A stretch of 64,000 nt of DNA from Asterochloris sp. CNOR1 (Eukaryota > Chlorophyta > Trebouxiophyceae > Trebouxiales > Trebouxiaceae). How positions within the stretch are numbered: position 1 is the first letter of the stretch; every line of letters starts with the position of its first letter. Positions 1 through 21,795 of the stretch are shown here, piece by piece. The translations under genes and the position numbers were made by a program. The notes below the pieces were generated by a model that was not told the DNA's origin, did not search any database, and saw nothing but the letters and a program-made list of their open reading frames with translations. The DNA lies in NCBI GenBank assembly GCA_963969365.1, contig OZ017760.1, forward strand, positions 806,001 to 870,000, in the 5' to 3' direction.

Positions 1-215
1 AGCTTCATGCTGCAGCAGCCCTGTCCTGGGCAGGAGGCACTGCCCAGTCTGCCTGCTGCGGCTGCAGGGCTGCTGCTACTTCTCAGGTTTTAATTGCAGC
101 TGAGACCATAGACCATGTGCTGCCGCAAGAAAACCTGTGCAAACTGGAGACACTGACATGTCTGCCTGTCACTGTGGCTACAGGCCTGTGGCTGCCCCCA
201 GCCCCAGCACTGCAG

Positions 216-9981
<9,766 letters not shown>

Positions 9982-10825
9982 ATGTCCCTGCACTCTCCAG
10001 GAGCCTGTCTGAAAGGCAGGAGCCTCCTGGTCAATCTTAGCTTGACAGCCGTTCAGTTCGATGCGTTTGTCACACAACTTAGCACTGCTCTCCTCTCTGA
10101 TTGTGCGACCACAATTCTTATATCGAACAAAGAGTGGCAGCACCAGCTAGCCCATTGCGTCATGTGCCTTTGTGCTGATGCTGAGCCTGCTGGAACCACC
10201 AGGCTTGCCTCCTGCAGGCAGTCATGCTTCTTTCTAAGGTCTGCTGCTTGGTTCCAAGCAATATTAACCAAAGCTGCAGGACTGGCACCCCAGCAGAGTG
10301 GAGGGAGGAGCCATGCTCAAAACAGTGTGTGCAGCTCAGCCTGGCTGCACCTGATGGCCATGCTGCTGGATGTGGGGGGCTGTGCTGCACAGGTGCCAAG
10401 GCTGTTGCGTCTTGTGCAGGAGTCCCAAATGCTGCTGGAGACTGCTGATGAGGTTCATCTACCTCCATGCCCTGCAGTGCAGCAGCCGGTGGCTGAGGAC
10501 TGATGTGATAGTATGTTGCAAAGTGTTAGCTCTACCCTGGGAATTTACTGTGGGCGACTGCTGATTGCGTGCTGCTTTCGCTTGTGCACTGCCCTTGCCA
10601 CACACAACTGATTCATTGGTGTCGCTTGTAGCAACTGCAGAAGCTGCCTGCTCACAATGCAATGCATAACGCTGGTGTGCAGAAACTTGTCACCATAAGC
10701 CATTACTGGCTTATTTTCTCGGCATCATTCCTTCACCACACTCATCATTGCTGCAGCAGCAGCTGATCTCAGCATGCTGCCTCTGTCGGCATTGCTGCAT
10801 CGACTCCTCTGTATGCTCAGTAACA
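9982..10825. other. Convergent intergenic region, kinase / PRIM2
   Basis: Holds the 3' untranslated regions of the plus-strand kinase and minus-strand PRIM2. No exon-like run with convincing splice sites was seen, and no TGTAA poly(A) element was found for either gene. Confidence 0.5.
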
Positions 10826-10993
10826 ATGAGAGGAAGCTCCTGTCGGCTGCCTGCCCCTCTGCTTAAGCCGCCCAGTAGGCTCAGCAGCAACACAGCAGCT
10901 CATGGCAGTGTGCTGCCAGTGGTTGCCCTGCTACTGGCACTGCTGCTCATCATCATGGCAGCGTCCATTTGTGCCGCCCTGTGTGCACCATAG
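10826..10993 (+). CDS. Possible small tail-anchored membrane protein (weak)
   Basis: An ATG-initiated 55-residue reading frame with a strongly hydrophobic C-terminal run ([20 protein letters not shown]) ending at TAG. It could be a tail-anchored peptide or the last exon of an unrecognised gene. Against it, it overlaps the 3' end of the PRIM2 coding sequence on the other strand by about 60 bp, has no recognisable family and may be chance. Kept only because of the long uninterrupted hydrophobic stretch. Confidence 0.2.
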   Translation: MRGSSCRLPAPLLKPPSRLSSNTAAHGSVLPVVALLLALLLIIMAASICAALCAP

Positions 10994-13900
10994 TGTCATT
11001 CCACCAGGATGCCCTTGCTTCAGGTTCACCTCAGAAGCCTGCGCATCTGCAGGCACTGCCTGCTGCTTTGCGTTTGCTGGTTGGGCTTGAACCTGTCCTC
11101 CATCACCCTCTCGGACTTTGCGGCTCTCATCAAAATACTGCAGGGCAGAGACAGCGCCAACCTCAGCATCATACCTGCATCTTACAATGTCAAACAACTT
11201 TGAAGTGTGCTGAGCACGCACAAGCTGCTCATCTGCAAGCAGACCTCTCGAATGATCAGTGCAATGCAGACACTACTGCATCTGATGCTGCCATTGCTGC
11301 TGACTGGTAGCTGGCCCCAGGCTGCATCTTTCCCTGGCACAAGCATCAGCACAAGAGCAGCCTGCCCACGTGACCCAACTCGCCAAGCATGGTCAACGCT
11401 GGTGCTTAGCTCATGGAGCAGGACTGCCAGGCGGCTGAGAAATTGAGGGCCTGCTGCACACCTGGTTGGGGTGGTTGATGCCTGTATCACACGAACAGCT
11501 GTGCTGCCCCTCCCAAGCTGCCGCACATGCCAGCTGGAAGTGCCCCGCCTTGGCCTTTGCTGCAGCCTCGCTGACTGCAGGCATGTTGCACCAGATAAAG
11601 AGAGGGCCAAGCATCTGAGCACACGGACCTGCCACCAGGCATATCCACAGTGGTTTGCAGACGCTGAGTATGATACCACAGGCCTGTGCTAAGCCAAGCT
11701 TTGGCAGGGCACATGCATGCCAGCATGCAAATGGTGCCACATGATGGCACTCTGCAGACATGGGACAGGCTTCATGAGCAGCAGGCTGGTGCAAGGTGGT
11801 ACATGAAAGCGGCGAGGTGGAATAATGGAGTGCACTTTGTACCACGTGCACATGCAGCTGCAGCGTGGCTGTCTTGCCTGCTTCGGCTGGCAGCTTCAGC
11901 CTGCCCAGCGCTGCAGTGAGCGAGGTAGCATTAAAAGTCCGGTAGGGGCAGCCATGGAACTGATCCTGCAGAGACATTACAGAGGACAGCTGCAGCCTCA
12001 TGTACATCACTTGGGAGCTGGCAAGGTCCCCAGGGGAGGCATGTGCTTGCTGCTTGTCACAATGCTGTGCTTTTGGCAGCAGGAATCCTTACGGTGCTTG
12101 ACAAGTGATTCACAACCAGCGGGGGTCAGCTTGCTTCACAACCCTGCTTACATCTTGCAGCCCTCTGCTGGTCTGGCAATGATCTGGTGTGCAGGGCAAA
12201 CCCCTGCCGCAGCCCCTGCCAGACACACTTCAGACACAGCATCCACCAACAAAGCCTTCCTCAGACCCAAGCCCACATTGCCTGGCACTTTGCTGATGAT
12301 GGTGAGGCAGTTCATGGGCGTGTAGTCCTTGCGGCCGCCCTCCTTTCCGTGCGCGTGCCGGATGTTGTACAGGTGATCCTTCCTGAACTTGTCCTCAGGG
12401 GTTTTGGGGGCCATCTCACGGCGCCAGAACTCAATGTGGTTCTCCAGGGTCATGCCAATGCCCTGCAGTGGGGCCAAGGCTGCTGCCAAGCAACCATGGC
12501 TCATGCACGCAGTGAGGTGTTTCAGGGTCATGCCATTGCCCTGCACATGGTGCAGTAGGTTGTGCTTGGTGTGTCAACATACAGGGCTGCAGGGAGCCAT
12601 CTCGAAGCGCCAGAAGTCTTGGTGGTCGTTTGAGGTCAACGGCGATGGCACTGCAGCACAGGGTGTATCATGCTCAACATTTGGACCTTGATGTGGTTTT
12701 CCAGGGCCACGTCCACCCTGCTGGACAGCAGCACTGTTAGGCAGAGCCTTGCAGCAGCATTCACCTACACAGAAAGAGAGCATTGAAGCACGACATGGGT
12801 CAAGCCTAGGCAAACTCAGCACATCACTTTGTACAGGAAGGGTCATGCCTGCCTTGGCGGCTGACAATACTTTGCAATTCAGACTCTGGTAGTCAGAAAC
12901 ACCTCAAGTTTGTTGTCAGGCGTCATTGCAGCAAGCTGGCCACAGAAGTTCTGCTTCCTGTGCAGCCTGGCCCCCCTTCACCTTGAGGAATAGGCGCAGC
13001 TGGTGGCGTCCATCGTGCTTCAAGTGGTGGCTGGAGTGCAGGTGCTCATATAAATTCTGCAGGCAACAAATAGGGAAATAAGTGGCCACTCACAGGCTCA
13101 GCATGGAGAGGCCTCCGTGCACCTGACAGCAAGCCCTGAAGAGGATTGCTTGTTGTGGTGTGCTGTACCAAGACAGGACAGGTAGCGCATGTCAGCGTAA
13201 AGCTCGCCATGGCAACATCTCAAGACTTCTCAGACAACAGCATACCTGCAGGCCCAGAGGCTCGCAGAAGAAGGTGGCTACACCATTGCGCAGGTGGAGG
13301 ATAACAAATGCCAGCAATCACTTTCAGGTTGCAATAACGTTGCGGAGGAGCAGGTCCACGTAGCACGAAGGGAGGCTGCATGGCAGCCAAAGCTTGCCAT
13401 ACCCCCCCCATGCACCTGGACCCACCCAGTAGAAGCAGTAATGAGAAGCTCCCAGCAGATTGTGTCACAGGCAAGCATGTCACTGGACCATGATGCATGA
13501 CACTTGGTCCCCCATACCCTTGACAGACCACATCATCTCTCGGCCCCAGACCTTCATGGCAGAGCCTGCGTGTGTCCTCATTCCATTAATTGTGAGTCCT
13601 GCTCACCAGCATGCACAGGGGAAAGCTTTCATAGGCCAGGCGTGGCACATCTGCCCCTGTCACCACCCCATGCTTGCCACTGGAAGACCCATCATATGTG
13701 GCCCCCAGGTACCTGCAAGCAGACAGCCTCTGGTGTAGCAGCTGCTACCCATTGCAGTCCTGTCTGCACGTAAGGTGTGGTGTGCAACTGCAGCAGCAGA
13801 CTTGCTGTCCGTCCAGCAGCTTTGGCTGGAGCCAGTCTGCAGTCTCAGCGCACACAGCTGCAACCTGGGGGCTTGAACACCTGCTGTGGGCCATACCGGT

Positions 13901-16900
13901 GGCCATTTGCAGAGACAGCAGACCTGCCAGCTGGTTAAGGCAGTGTTGTCCATATATGCGCTGTGTGATGACCCAATGGCCTCACCCTTGAATTACCTCA
14001 GACTGGGGTAGTTGTGGTTCTGCTATGCATACAGAACAGTTGTAAAGTCTGCAAGAGATTGATTGTGGTCCATACCTCACCACTGAATGTGAGCCAGCCT
14101 GGCATGCTGCAGGTTCAGTGATCTTGACTCTGAACCATGTGCACTCTTTGCCACAGCATAGCCTGCATGTTGCACTGCAATGCTGCTGCAGCTTGAGAAA
14201 GGGACACACCTGCTGCTGAGCGCCTCAATCACAGGCGTCAATCGCTCTGCCTCTATGACTGCAATGTGGCTGCTGTAGCGGGCTGCTGCAGCCACCATTG
14301 CCTTGGACAGCTCAGCCCTGCAGGCGCACAGAAACATGCTGCAGTGCTGACTCCATAAAGTGTAGTGGGCCCTCAATGCGGCTTGTGCACAGAGCGCAGG
14401 GCAATATCCACCTGCCCACAAGCTCTTTTCATGAGAGCCAGCATCATGTTAGTCATTGGCCACCTAGGCCAGTGCCAGCAATGGTGGCACTAACAATTGT
14501 GACTTCAAGGAGAGGTCGCTGCTTGAACATCTTGGCCTGCCAGTGTGATGACATAGGTGCAAAGCAGGGTTCTGTAGACCCTGCTCTGCCCAGCAGGGGT
14601 GGAGCAGGTGCCCTGCCAGGTTTTCACGCATGTCCCTGACATAACCCGCACCAGCAGCTTACTGCCTGCCAGCGTGCATCTACACCAACAGTGGCCAGCC
14701 TGGCTTGTGTGCACAAGGCATGCTCATGTCATCCCATCACAGCAACACCAGGTCGCTCTGGTCCTGATGCATGAGATACTCATGCCTTGTCTGCAGGTTC
14801 CCTGCACTGCACCCAGCGCAAGGAGTACGGCTGCCTACCCTGCCCAGATGCATGAACCCTCTCCAGCACTGCTATGCCTAGCCTGTTGGCCCCCCCCAGC
14901 ACAGGTGTGTGGTGCAGAGAGAGGGCAGTTCAGCATCAAATATGCGCCAGACACCCAGCATGAGCTTACCTGAAAGCTCGCTGGCCCATTGCACCTGGGG
15001 CCGGTCAACATTGAACCAGTACACAATAAGGGCTCTGTGCAGCGCAATACATGCTAGGAAAGCTCAGCAGGAGCATGCCTGAAGGTCCCCTACCCCAAAA
15101 GGCTCAGAGCACTATTCCCCAGAGAGGTTCTCAGCAAGGACTATGCAACAGCCCACATGCCACAGACTCCCCCCTTGTGCTTGCCTGAATGTCCCCACCA
15201 CCAGCGACGCCAGATCGCTGCTGCTGATGTAGGCCTTCCCTCGGCGCAGGAGCACCTTACGCCCAGCCACCAAATCAGGCACACACTCAAAGTCCACCTG
15301 CAGCAAGGGCCTCTACCAAGTGAGCTAGAAATGATTGAGGGGGGCCTGAAAGGGTGGCTGTTGTCAGGCCAAGGCCTGGTCCAACATGGGATGCAGCAGG
15401 AGCTGAAGGCACAGATGCCAGACGAAGGGGTATGCCTCCTAAAATCACCTGCAAAGGCAGTGCTCACTGCTCTCAGGTCTTGGCTTGGATGGCAGACTTC
15501 AGTCACTCAAAGGGAGCCACAAGCAGGAGGATACTACCTTGCAGCACAGAAAGAAAAATACCACAAACCTATATGAGCACAAGCAACAAGCCAGGAAGAG
15601 GAGTGGTCAATCTTTAGGCTGTCCAAAATCATTAAGCTGTTGCGCAAGCCTTGAACAAGAAGCAGGAGATGCTGCTGTCGGGATCCCGTGAGCCTGGTGG
15701 CACATGCCATTCTCCGGAAGGGAGCTTGCAGGAGGGGCTTCAACCGGATCCTGGGCAGAAAGGGCAGGGCAGAACGGCTGGTAAGTGCTGACTGCTGAGT
15801 CAGGAGAGGCAGCAACGGCCCTTGAGAGGCAGGCCATGCGCACTTTTCAGGCTGAGCTGCCTTGAAAGCTGAGAGGTCAGACTTGAGCAGGGAGCTTGCA
15901 GCTGCAGGGCTTAGCAGCATTGGCGGCCGCCTCAGCAGGGAGCAAAAGAGGACTGCTGCCCGTCTCAGCAAGGGGTCAAGTAGCCGTTAAGCTGGGCAAT
16001 CTGCGCATAAGGCCATGCCTCAACAGCTGCTGACGTACAATCTGGCTGCTGAAGTATTCTTGGAGCAAGGCTGTGCTGCCCTGCACCTTCGCAGACCTTG
16101 GCACTTGATCCTGCTGTCCAGCCTGCCACTGTTTTTCAAGCGTAGGACACCAGTGACGCCTCGTCTGACCAGAAGGCTTCTGCTTGACCGCATGCTTCGT
16201 AGTTATCTAGCATGTACAAGCAAGCATCTGAACAGGTTCCTGCCTCAAAGTTAGGCTTTGGGGCGCCTGGCATCACCCAAATCAATGCCAGGCGTGGCTG
16301 ACCTTGAAGAACAGGACATCAGGCGACCCATTGCGGATCTTGTTGACGAGCAGTTCCTCCATGGATCCAGGCTTAGCATATGTCTTGCTTTCCTCCACAT
16401 CAGCCAGCAGGGACCTGGACAGAAAGATCAGCTGTGTCAGCATCAGGGGGGTTGGTGGCTGCGAAGGCATGCGCCCAGTGGCGGTGATGTCAGGCAGTTT
16501 GCTTGTGCAACAGCGGGCAAGGGAGAGAGGGTGGGATAAGTATTATAGAGGCAGTTGTCCAGCTCGGGGCCGCCACATGGGCGCATGCAGAATTCGTCAA
16601 ATTCTTGGAGTGCATGCATCACCTCAGAGAGTCCAGCTCTGCGCGGTCCACAATCTCATAGTCCAAACGCTGCTCCTGTACAAAGCTGGCCTGCAGACCG
16701 CAGCACTCAGGTGATGTGGCTTTGCCTGATGTCCCATGACAGCGCAACGCTTGCAGTGAGTTGCGCTTCAACATGTCCCTTGCTGGACTCTGGCCCCTAC
16801 AATTGAGGCGTCATAGTTGACGATGGTCCTCCGCCCATTTGTATATGCACAGAGCAGAAGAGGCATTGGCATCAGCAAGGGGCCTGCTCTAAGATCAGCA

Positions 16901-17991
16901 ACACTGTGTAGAGCCGACCCTTCACATAACATTGCTCACTGCCCACCTGCTGCTTGGGTGTCAGCTGTAGGAACCTGGCCCTGAACAGGTCGCTCTCCTG
17001 CCCCAGGAACCAGCGCCGCAGCTCCTCAGTGCGGCAGTAGGCCAGACGCAGTACAAAGTGAGAGCACTCGTCCTTGAACTGAGCGCTGGCCTCCATGACC
17101 ATCTGTGGGCAAGTGGCACCACATTCTCAGTGTGAGGCAGTGGGGCGCAGCACAACAAAGGAGCGCTTGTTGAAGTAAGCACCGGCATCCGCCTCCATCA
17201 GCAGATGCAAGGACGGCAGACAGGACTGCTTGACCAGGCGCTGAGCTTGCACCTGGCCTTTGGGCAAGGGAAGAGGACTGCTTGCTTCCAAATGAGCAGG
17301 CACCCCTTGCAGCATGCTGACTGGAGCCAATAAAGAGCCCTCCTGCTCCCAGCTTGTTTGCAGCCTACACAGAAAGCACTGCACACACAAGAGCATGCTG
17401 GGCCCTGTCGCTTGTGTAGACAATTTACAATGAGGGATTTTGGGAAGGCCAGCTGCACTTGGACCTCTGATGCCGTACCTTGCCGCTCTGAAGGCACACC
17501 CTGGCCTGCTCGCAAGCCTTGTCTGCCACCTGCTGCACACTAAAACCGCGCGCTTTGTCTGTCTCGATGCCCTTCAAGACTGCACATATGGTGAGCAAAG
17601 GGCTTCAGCCGGCAGGCAGCACATAGGATGAGCAGAGGGCATAATCAAGCCGTGATTTCAAGACGAATCATGATGGAGCATGTGAACACGAGATGAGGTG
17701 CCAAATGTGTTGACCAGTTTGAGCCTGTGTAAGGCCTGCCTGCGTGATGGCATCAAGAGCATGTCATTACATTGCAGTATGACAGACAGGCAGTTCACCT
17801 CTCAGCCTGTCAATGGCAAAGCGCTCAAAGTCCTCGATGGTCAGATCTGCCCCAGGTGGTTCCATGTACATGCTGAGGATGCCGCTGGTATTCACAGCAT
17901 CCTCCTTGATGCCTGATGACGGTGAAGCTGCAATCTTGGCTGCAACTGCTGCAGCTGGGCTGCCCACATTGCCTTGCTGCAGCCATGCCAT
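10931..17991 (-). CDS. PRIM2: DNA primase large subunit
   Basis: Non-catalytic iron-sulfur subunit of the primase-polymerase alpha complex that starts RNA primers in the nucleus. Thirteen exons, all joining in phase: 17799-17991, 17479-17579, 16947-17102, 16623-16690, 16303-16414, 15185-15297, 14210-14317, 13607-13712, 12982-13056, 12289-12462, 11878-11965, 11462-11574, 10931-11137; 537 aa, slightly longer than plant and human proteins. Family landmarks in order: [106 protein letters not shown]. Cysteines fit the four [4Fe-4S] ligands. The start ATG has an in-frame TAA just upstream. Two introns use GC donors (after 15185 and 11878). The last exon could be trimmed, since a GT donor lies inside it. 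Confidence 0.93.
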
Positions 17992-18203
17992 TTAACGAAA
18001 CCGTTCAGGTTGAAGAGATCTGGGTCAGCCTGATTGCTTTGCACAGCAGGTGACAAAAATTAAGCACAACATGCAGAAGGCGCGCATGAAACCCCTGTGA
18101 GGTCAGACATCCCCTCTCATTCTTGCTTACTGCCTCTGCATGGCCTGTTTTGCTGCCGTAGAGCAAGCTGAAGGGGCAGCAGATCGCCCAGCGTGAAAGG
18201 GGA
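17992..18203. promoter_or_regulatory. Bidirectional promoter region, PRIM2 / PEX22
   Basis: The 212 bp between the divergent start codons of PRIM2 (17991, minus) and PEX22 (18204, plus) must hold both promoters and both 5' leaders. No clear TATA element was seen. Confidence 0.6.
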
Positions 18204-21200
18204 ATGTCAGAGCCCCTGTCATCTCTGAGAGTCATTGCCAGGACCCTGTTTGCCAAGGCTCAGCACCTGCTTGCGGTGCGTGGTCATGCCTGCTGTGGAT
18301 CCTGACTGCTGCGACCCTTATTGTACTGGTGGCAGTGCATCATGCAGGTCCATGCAAAGGCTAGATGTTCTTGCCATGTATCACAATCATCTCAGATGTT
18401 GCCTGACACTGCTGCCTGCTGGCAATGGCATGGGGGGCTGCATTTGCTCACCAGATGCATGGCATGCCCGACATGCTGCCTCATGGCATCTGCAGTGCAT
18501 TGTCACACTGGGAGAATAGACAGTAACATGGTGGTGGTCTGCAGGACGTGCCGTCATCCACTCTCCAGCTGACAGGCGTGCTGGGTTTGGCAGCAGTGCT
18601 GTACGGCCTGTACGCCCTGCGGTCAGGCTTCAAGCGGGACCCCCCAGGCAGCCGCAGCACCCAGGCACCCAGGCAGGGCAGGCAGGCGGGGCAGAGCTTG
18701 CCAGCAGGTGAGAGCCATGCCCTTATCCAAGCAGGCAGCCTTCTGCTGTGCCCTGACCTGTGGTCAGGCAGCCAGGCACCCAGCAGAGTGGGAGCTGAGG
18801 CCAGACTGCTTCTGGAGGTGAATCATAGCCCTCCGCACAGTTCATGCAGCTCGTCCCAGCTGACAGGCAGATGTGCATTGACGTGGGGCCCCAGAGAGAC
18901 TGCTCGTGATGCCGCCATTGTTTTGAGCCTCGTGACCATGCGCACCATGTCTGCTGCATGTGCCAGTGTGGCCTTCAGCTGCATGGTGATGTCTGTATCA
19001 TGTCTGTTGCAGGTAGCAGCACCATGGCACAGATTGCCAGGGCCCCGTTGCAGTCTTACGGAGCAGCCAGCCAGCAGCAGCCCGTCAAGGCAAGCCCCTT
19101 GCACATCCCTGGCACCTGCCGAGGAAAGTTCATGTGAAGCGCTGCCCCAGCAGTTCGCATCCTGCAGCCTGCATCTGTTGGAGTCCTGCAACCAAATCTG
19201 CAGCAGGGCACTGCCACAGACATGGCTCCCAGGCCGTATCTTCAGGAGGCATGTGCTGCAGGCTGCAGAATACCTTGCCAGTCTTGTGCATGCCAGAGTC
19301 CGCCTCTGTGGTCCATTCAAAACTGAACTACAGACTGGCATGCCTGCATAACGGGGTAGCATCAGCTGAGCCAGCTGCCTGTTGATCTGCGGCACTCAGA
19401 AGACCAGCAGAGGCCCTAATGTCCAGCTGCACCCTGCTGCAGGCCGCTGCTGGCAGCAGCGCTCGCGAGATCGTCCAGGCGCAGCTGGCAGGGGCCAGGC
19501 TGATCACTGTTTCCGTCCCAGGGGTGCTATTTGAGGAGAGCACACCGTCCCAGCTCCAGGTGACAAGGCCGCATGGGACGGCACACCAGCCTGACAAGCC
19601 CTGGCATGAACGACCCCTGCTGCATGGCATCTCAGCGTGCCTGCATGATGCTGCCTGGGCCAGGGGTGTTCCTTGTGGAGTAGCTGCTGTCCCAGCTGCA
19701 GGCAAGACACCAGGCTGCCTACCCAAGATCTATCGCTGCTGACATGCCTGCTGGGCTTGACAAGGATTTTCCCCAGGCATCTCGTGCTTGAGAAGCTGGG
19801 ATGGACGCAAGCCGACCAGAGCTAGAAGTCCACCCCTATGCGTCCTGTGGGGGTGTGTCTGGTGCGGGTGACAGGGCTGCAGACGTCCACAGACCAGCAT
19901 GCCGAGGTGTTGCAGCAGGGAGAACACATGTGCTCATCGGGTGTGGGCAGCCATCAACCCTCATGCTGCATCCTGCAGTACTGCAGGAAGGGATATTGCT
20001 CAGACCCCAGACTGCCTGTCCTGAAGGCATTCAGACACGACGTTGTGCTGTGGTGGCGCCACAGGAGAGGTCAACGCTCGGCCCCCTCATTCCCACTCTC
20101 CTGCTGAAGGCTGACCTGACCTGACACCCAGCTGACGCTGTTGTGCTGCAGGAGGGGGCAACGCTCATACCTCAGGCTGCCGCTGTTGTGAAGGAGATGG
20201 CTCAGGTGGCGCAGGTGTACTTGATAGCTCATGTGGTCGACGATGTCGGGGAGGCAACTGTCAGGTGGGCTCAGGGGCTGTGCTGGAGAGATGGAGTGCT
20301 GCTACAGAGGCATCTGGTGGGCGCTAGCCCAGCAGCTCAAGCCTTGGCCGTACTTGGCTTAGCAGGCGGATAAGTGCAGCACTTGAATTTGCTGCAAGGC
20401 TGGCTGTGAGTGCCACTCAGGAGGACTTGGCAGGAAACCTGTAAGTAACAAACATGATGCTGCTGGCGCCTGGGTTCAGTCAGCACAAGCTCAGCAGCCA
20501 CAGGTTCAATTCAAAGCCAATCAGGGTCCTGAAACACAACTGCATGCCAGAATGGCTGCACAGCTTATCTGCACAAAGCGCCTTGCCTGTCAATCCCCAG
20601 CCCTGCTCAGCAGCATCTGCATGCAGCTAAGGCCAGTGTGCAAACACGGGGCTGCCCTGCCCCAGCTGCCAGGTGCCTACGGAGGTTTGGTGTGGACCGC
20701 AGGTCTTGGCTTCAAGCAGTGGGCGTCCTGGAGTCTGTTGAGCCCCACCGCTGTGTGCCTGCAGGGGGGCCCTGGAGTCTGCGGGCCTCCTGGGGGGCGG
20801 GCCTGGGCAGATCAGGCCCCACCGGGCATTGTTCTGCAGCACACTGGAGGGCAAGAACTCGATGGTTCGCCAGCTGGACGCACAGCTGCACATTGACGGG
20901 CACCCCTCCACTGTGAGTCTTGCTGCAGCTGGGTGTACATGGTCCCAGCAAACCCTATACTCTGCAACTGCAGCTTGATTTGGAAGCTGCATACTGCACG
21001 AAGGGCTCGTGCTGACTATTGTCCTTCTGCAATGAGCCTGGCAGCAGCAAAACACACACACCCTGTGGCAAACAGCAAAGTTACAAGCAGGCTGCTGTCT
21101 CTTTGTGGTGCAGATTGAAGACCTCAAGCGTTTCATCCCGCGACTGCTGCACATCTGTCAAGCAGGCACAGCCGCAGCAGGGCAGGCATATGGCAATGTA

Positions 21201-21245
21201 ACCTCTGCACAGCTCCTTACAGATGCCTTTGGAGTACATTCATGA
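18204..21245 (+). CDS. PEX22: Peroxisomal membrane protein PEX22, anchor for PEX4
   Basis: PEX22 anchors the ubiquitin-conjugating enzyme PEX4 at the peroxisome, where it recycles the import receptor PEX5. Seven phase-consistent exons: 18204-18275, 18545-18707, 19013-19089, 19443-19559, 20152-20264, 20765-20912, 21114-21245; 273 aa, close to the plant protein. Exon 1 is a short N-terminal helix. Exon 2 carries the single membrane segment (LTGVLGLAAVLYGLYAL) followed by basic residues. A Gln/Ala-rich linker leads to the cytosolic PEX4-binding domain with family landmarks VPGVLFEESTPSQLQ, VYLIAHVVDDVGEATV, ALESAG, ALFCST, MVRQLDAQLHIDG, LKRFIPRLL and a final TSAQLLTDAFG. The intron after 19089 has a GC donor, supported by phase. 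It shares an upstream region with PRIM2. Confidence 0.88.
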
Positions 21246-21795
21246 CACAGTGTTGAAAGGACTGGCAGAGTGTGTCTAAATAAAAGCAAGTCATGATGCC
21301 AGACGCAGTAGTGTCGAGCCAATCTCACTCTAGGCTCAGAGCATGATGCACAATGTTGCATCCTTGCTCAGCGAGCTGGTGGCCTAGCTGGCTGATGGAA
21401 GCCAAAAACTTTCAGTATAATCTAAGCTAATGTACAACTGCTCAAGGTTGTACCTTGCTAGGAACAATGCAATTCACAATACGAGAGACACGGAAATTCC
21501 AGGTGCCACAGTGATGAGCAGGAAGATTGCTTTTGATTTTATTTAGGCTGACCGCCTCCAGATAGGGTGGTGTTTGTCTCATGCTGCTACTGGAGTCCTG
21601 CAGGGATGGGCAGGGCACTTCTAAAAAAAGGAAACGGTGTGCAGCATCTAGCCAAATATGGCTTGAAGACGATTGAGCAGCCAACAAACAGGTCGCTGGA
21701 ATCGTCAAATGTACAGCAGTTGTCCCATGCAAATTTCCAGATCCAGTGCAGATGGCCGCAGGAAACACACCTTGCCTGATCAGGTTCTCTGCCAG
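21246..21795. other. Convergent intergenic region, PEX22 / NII1
   Basis: AT-richer than its surroundings, with TAAATAAAAGC near 21277 that could serve PEX22 3' end formation. No supported coding sequence. NII1 transcripts may end inside this stretch. Confidence 0.45.

Noticed and set aside
17127-17250. Extra PRIM2 exon ([16 protein letters not shown])
   Set aside because: No usable donor, and exons 17479-17579 and 16947-17102 join in phase without it.
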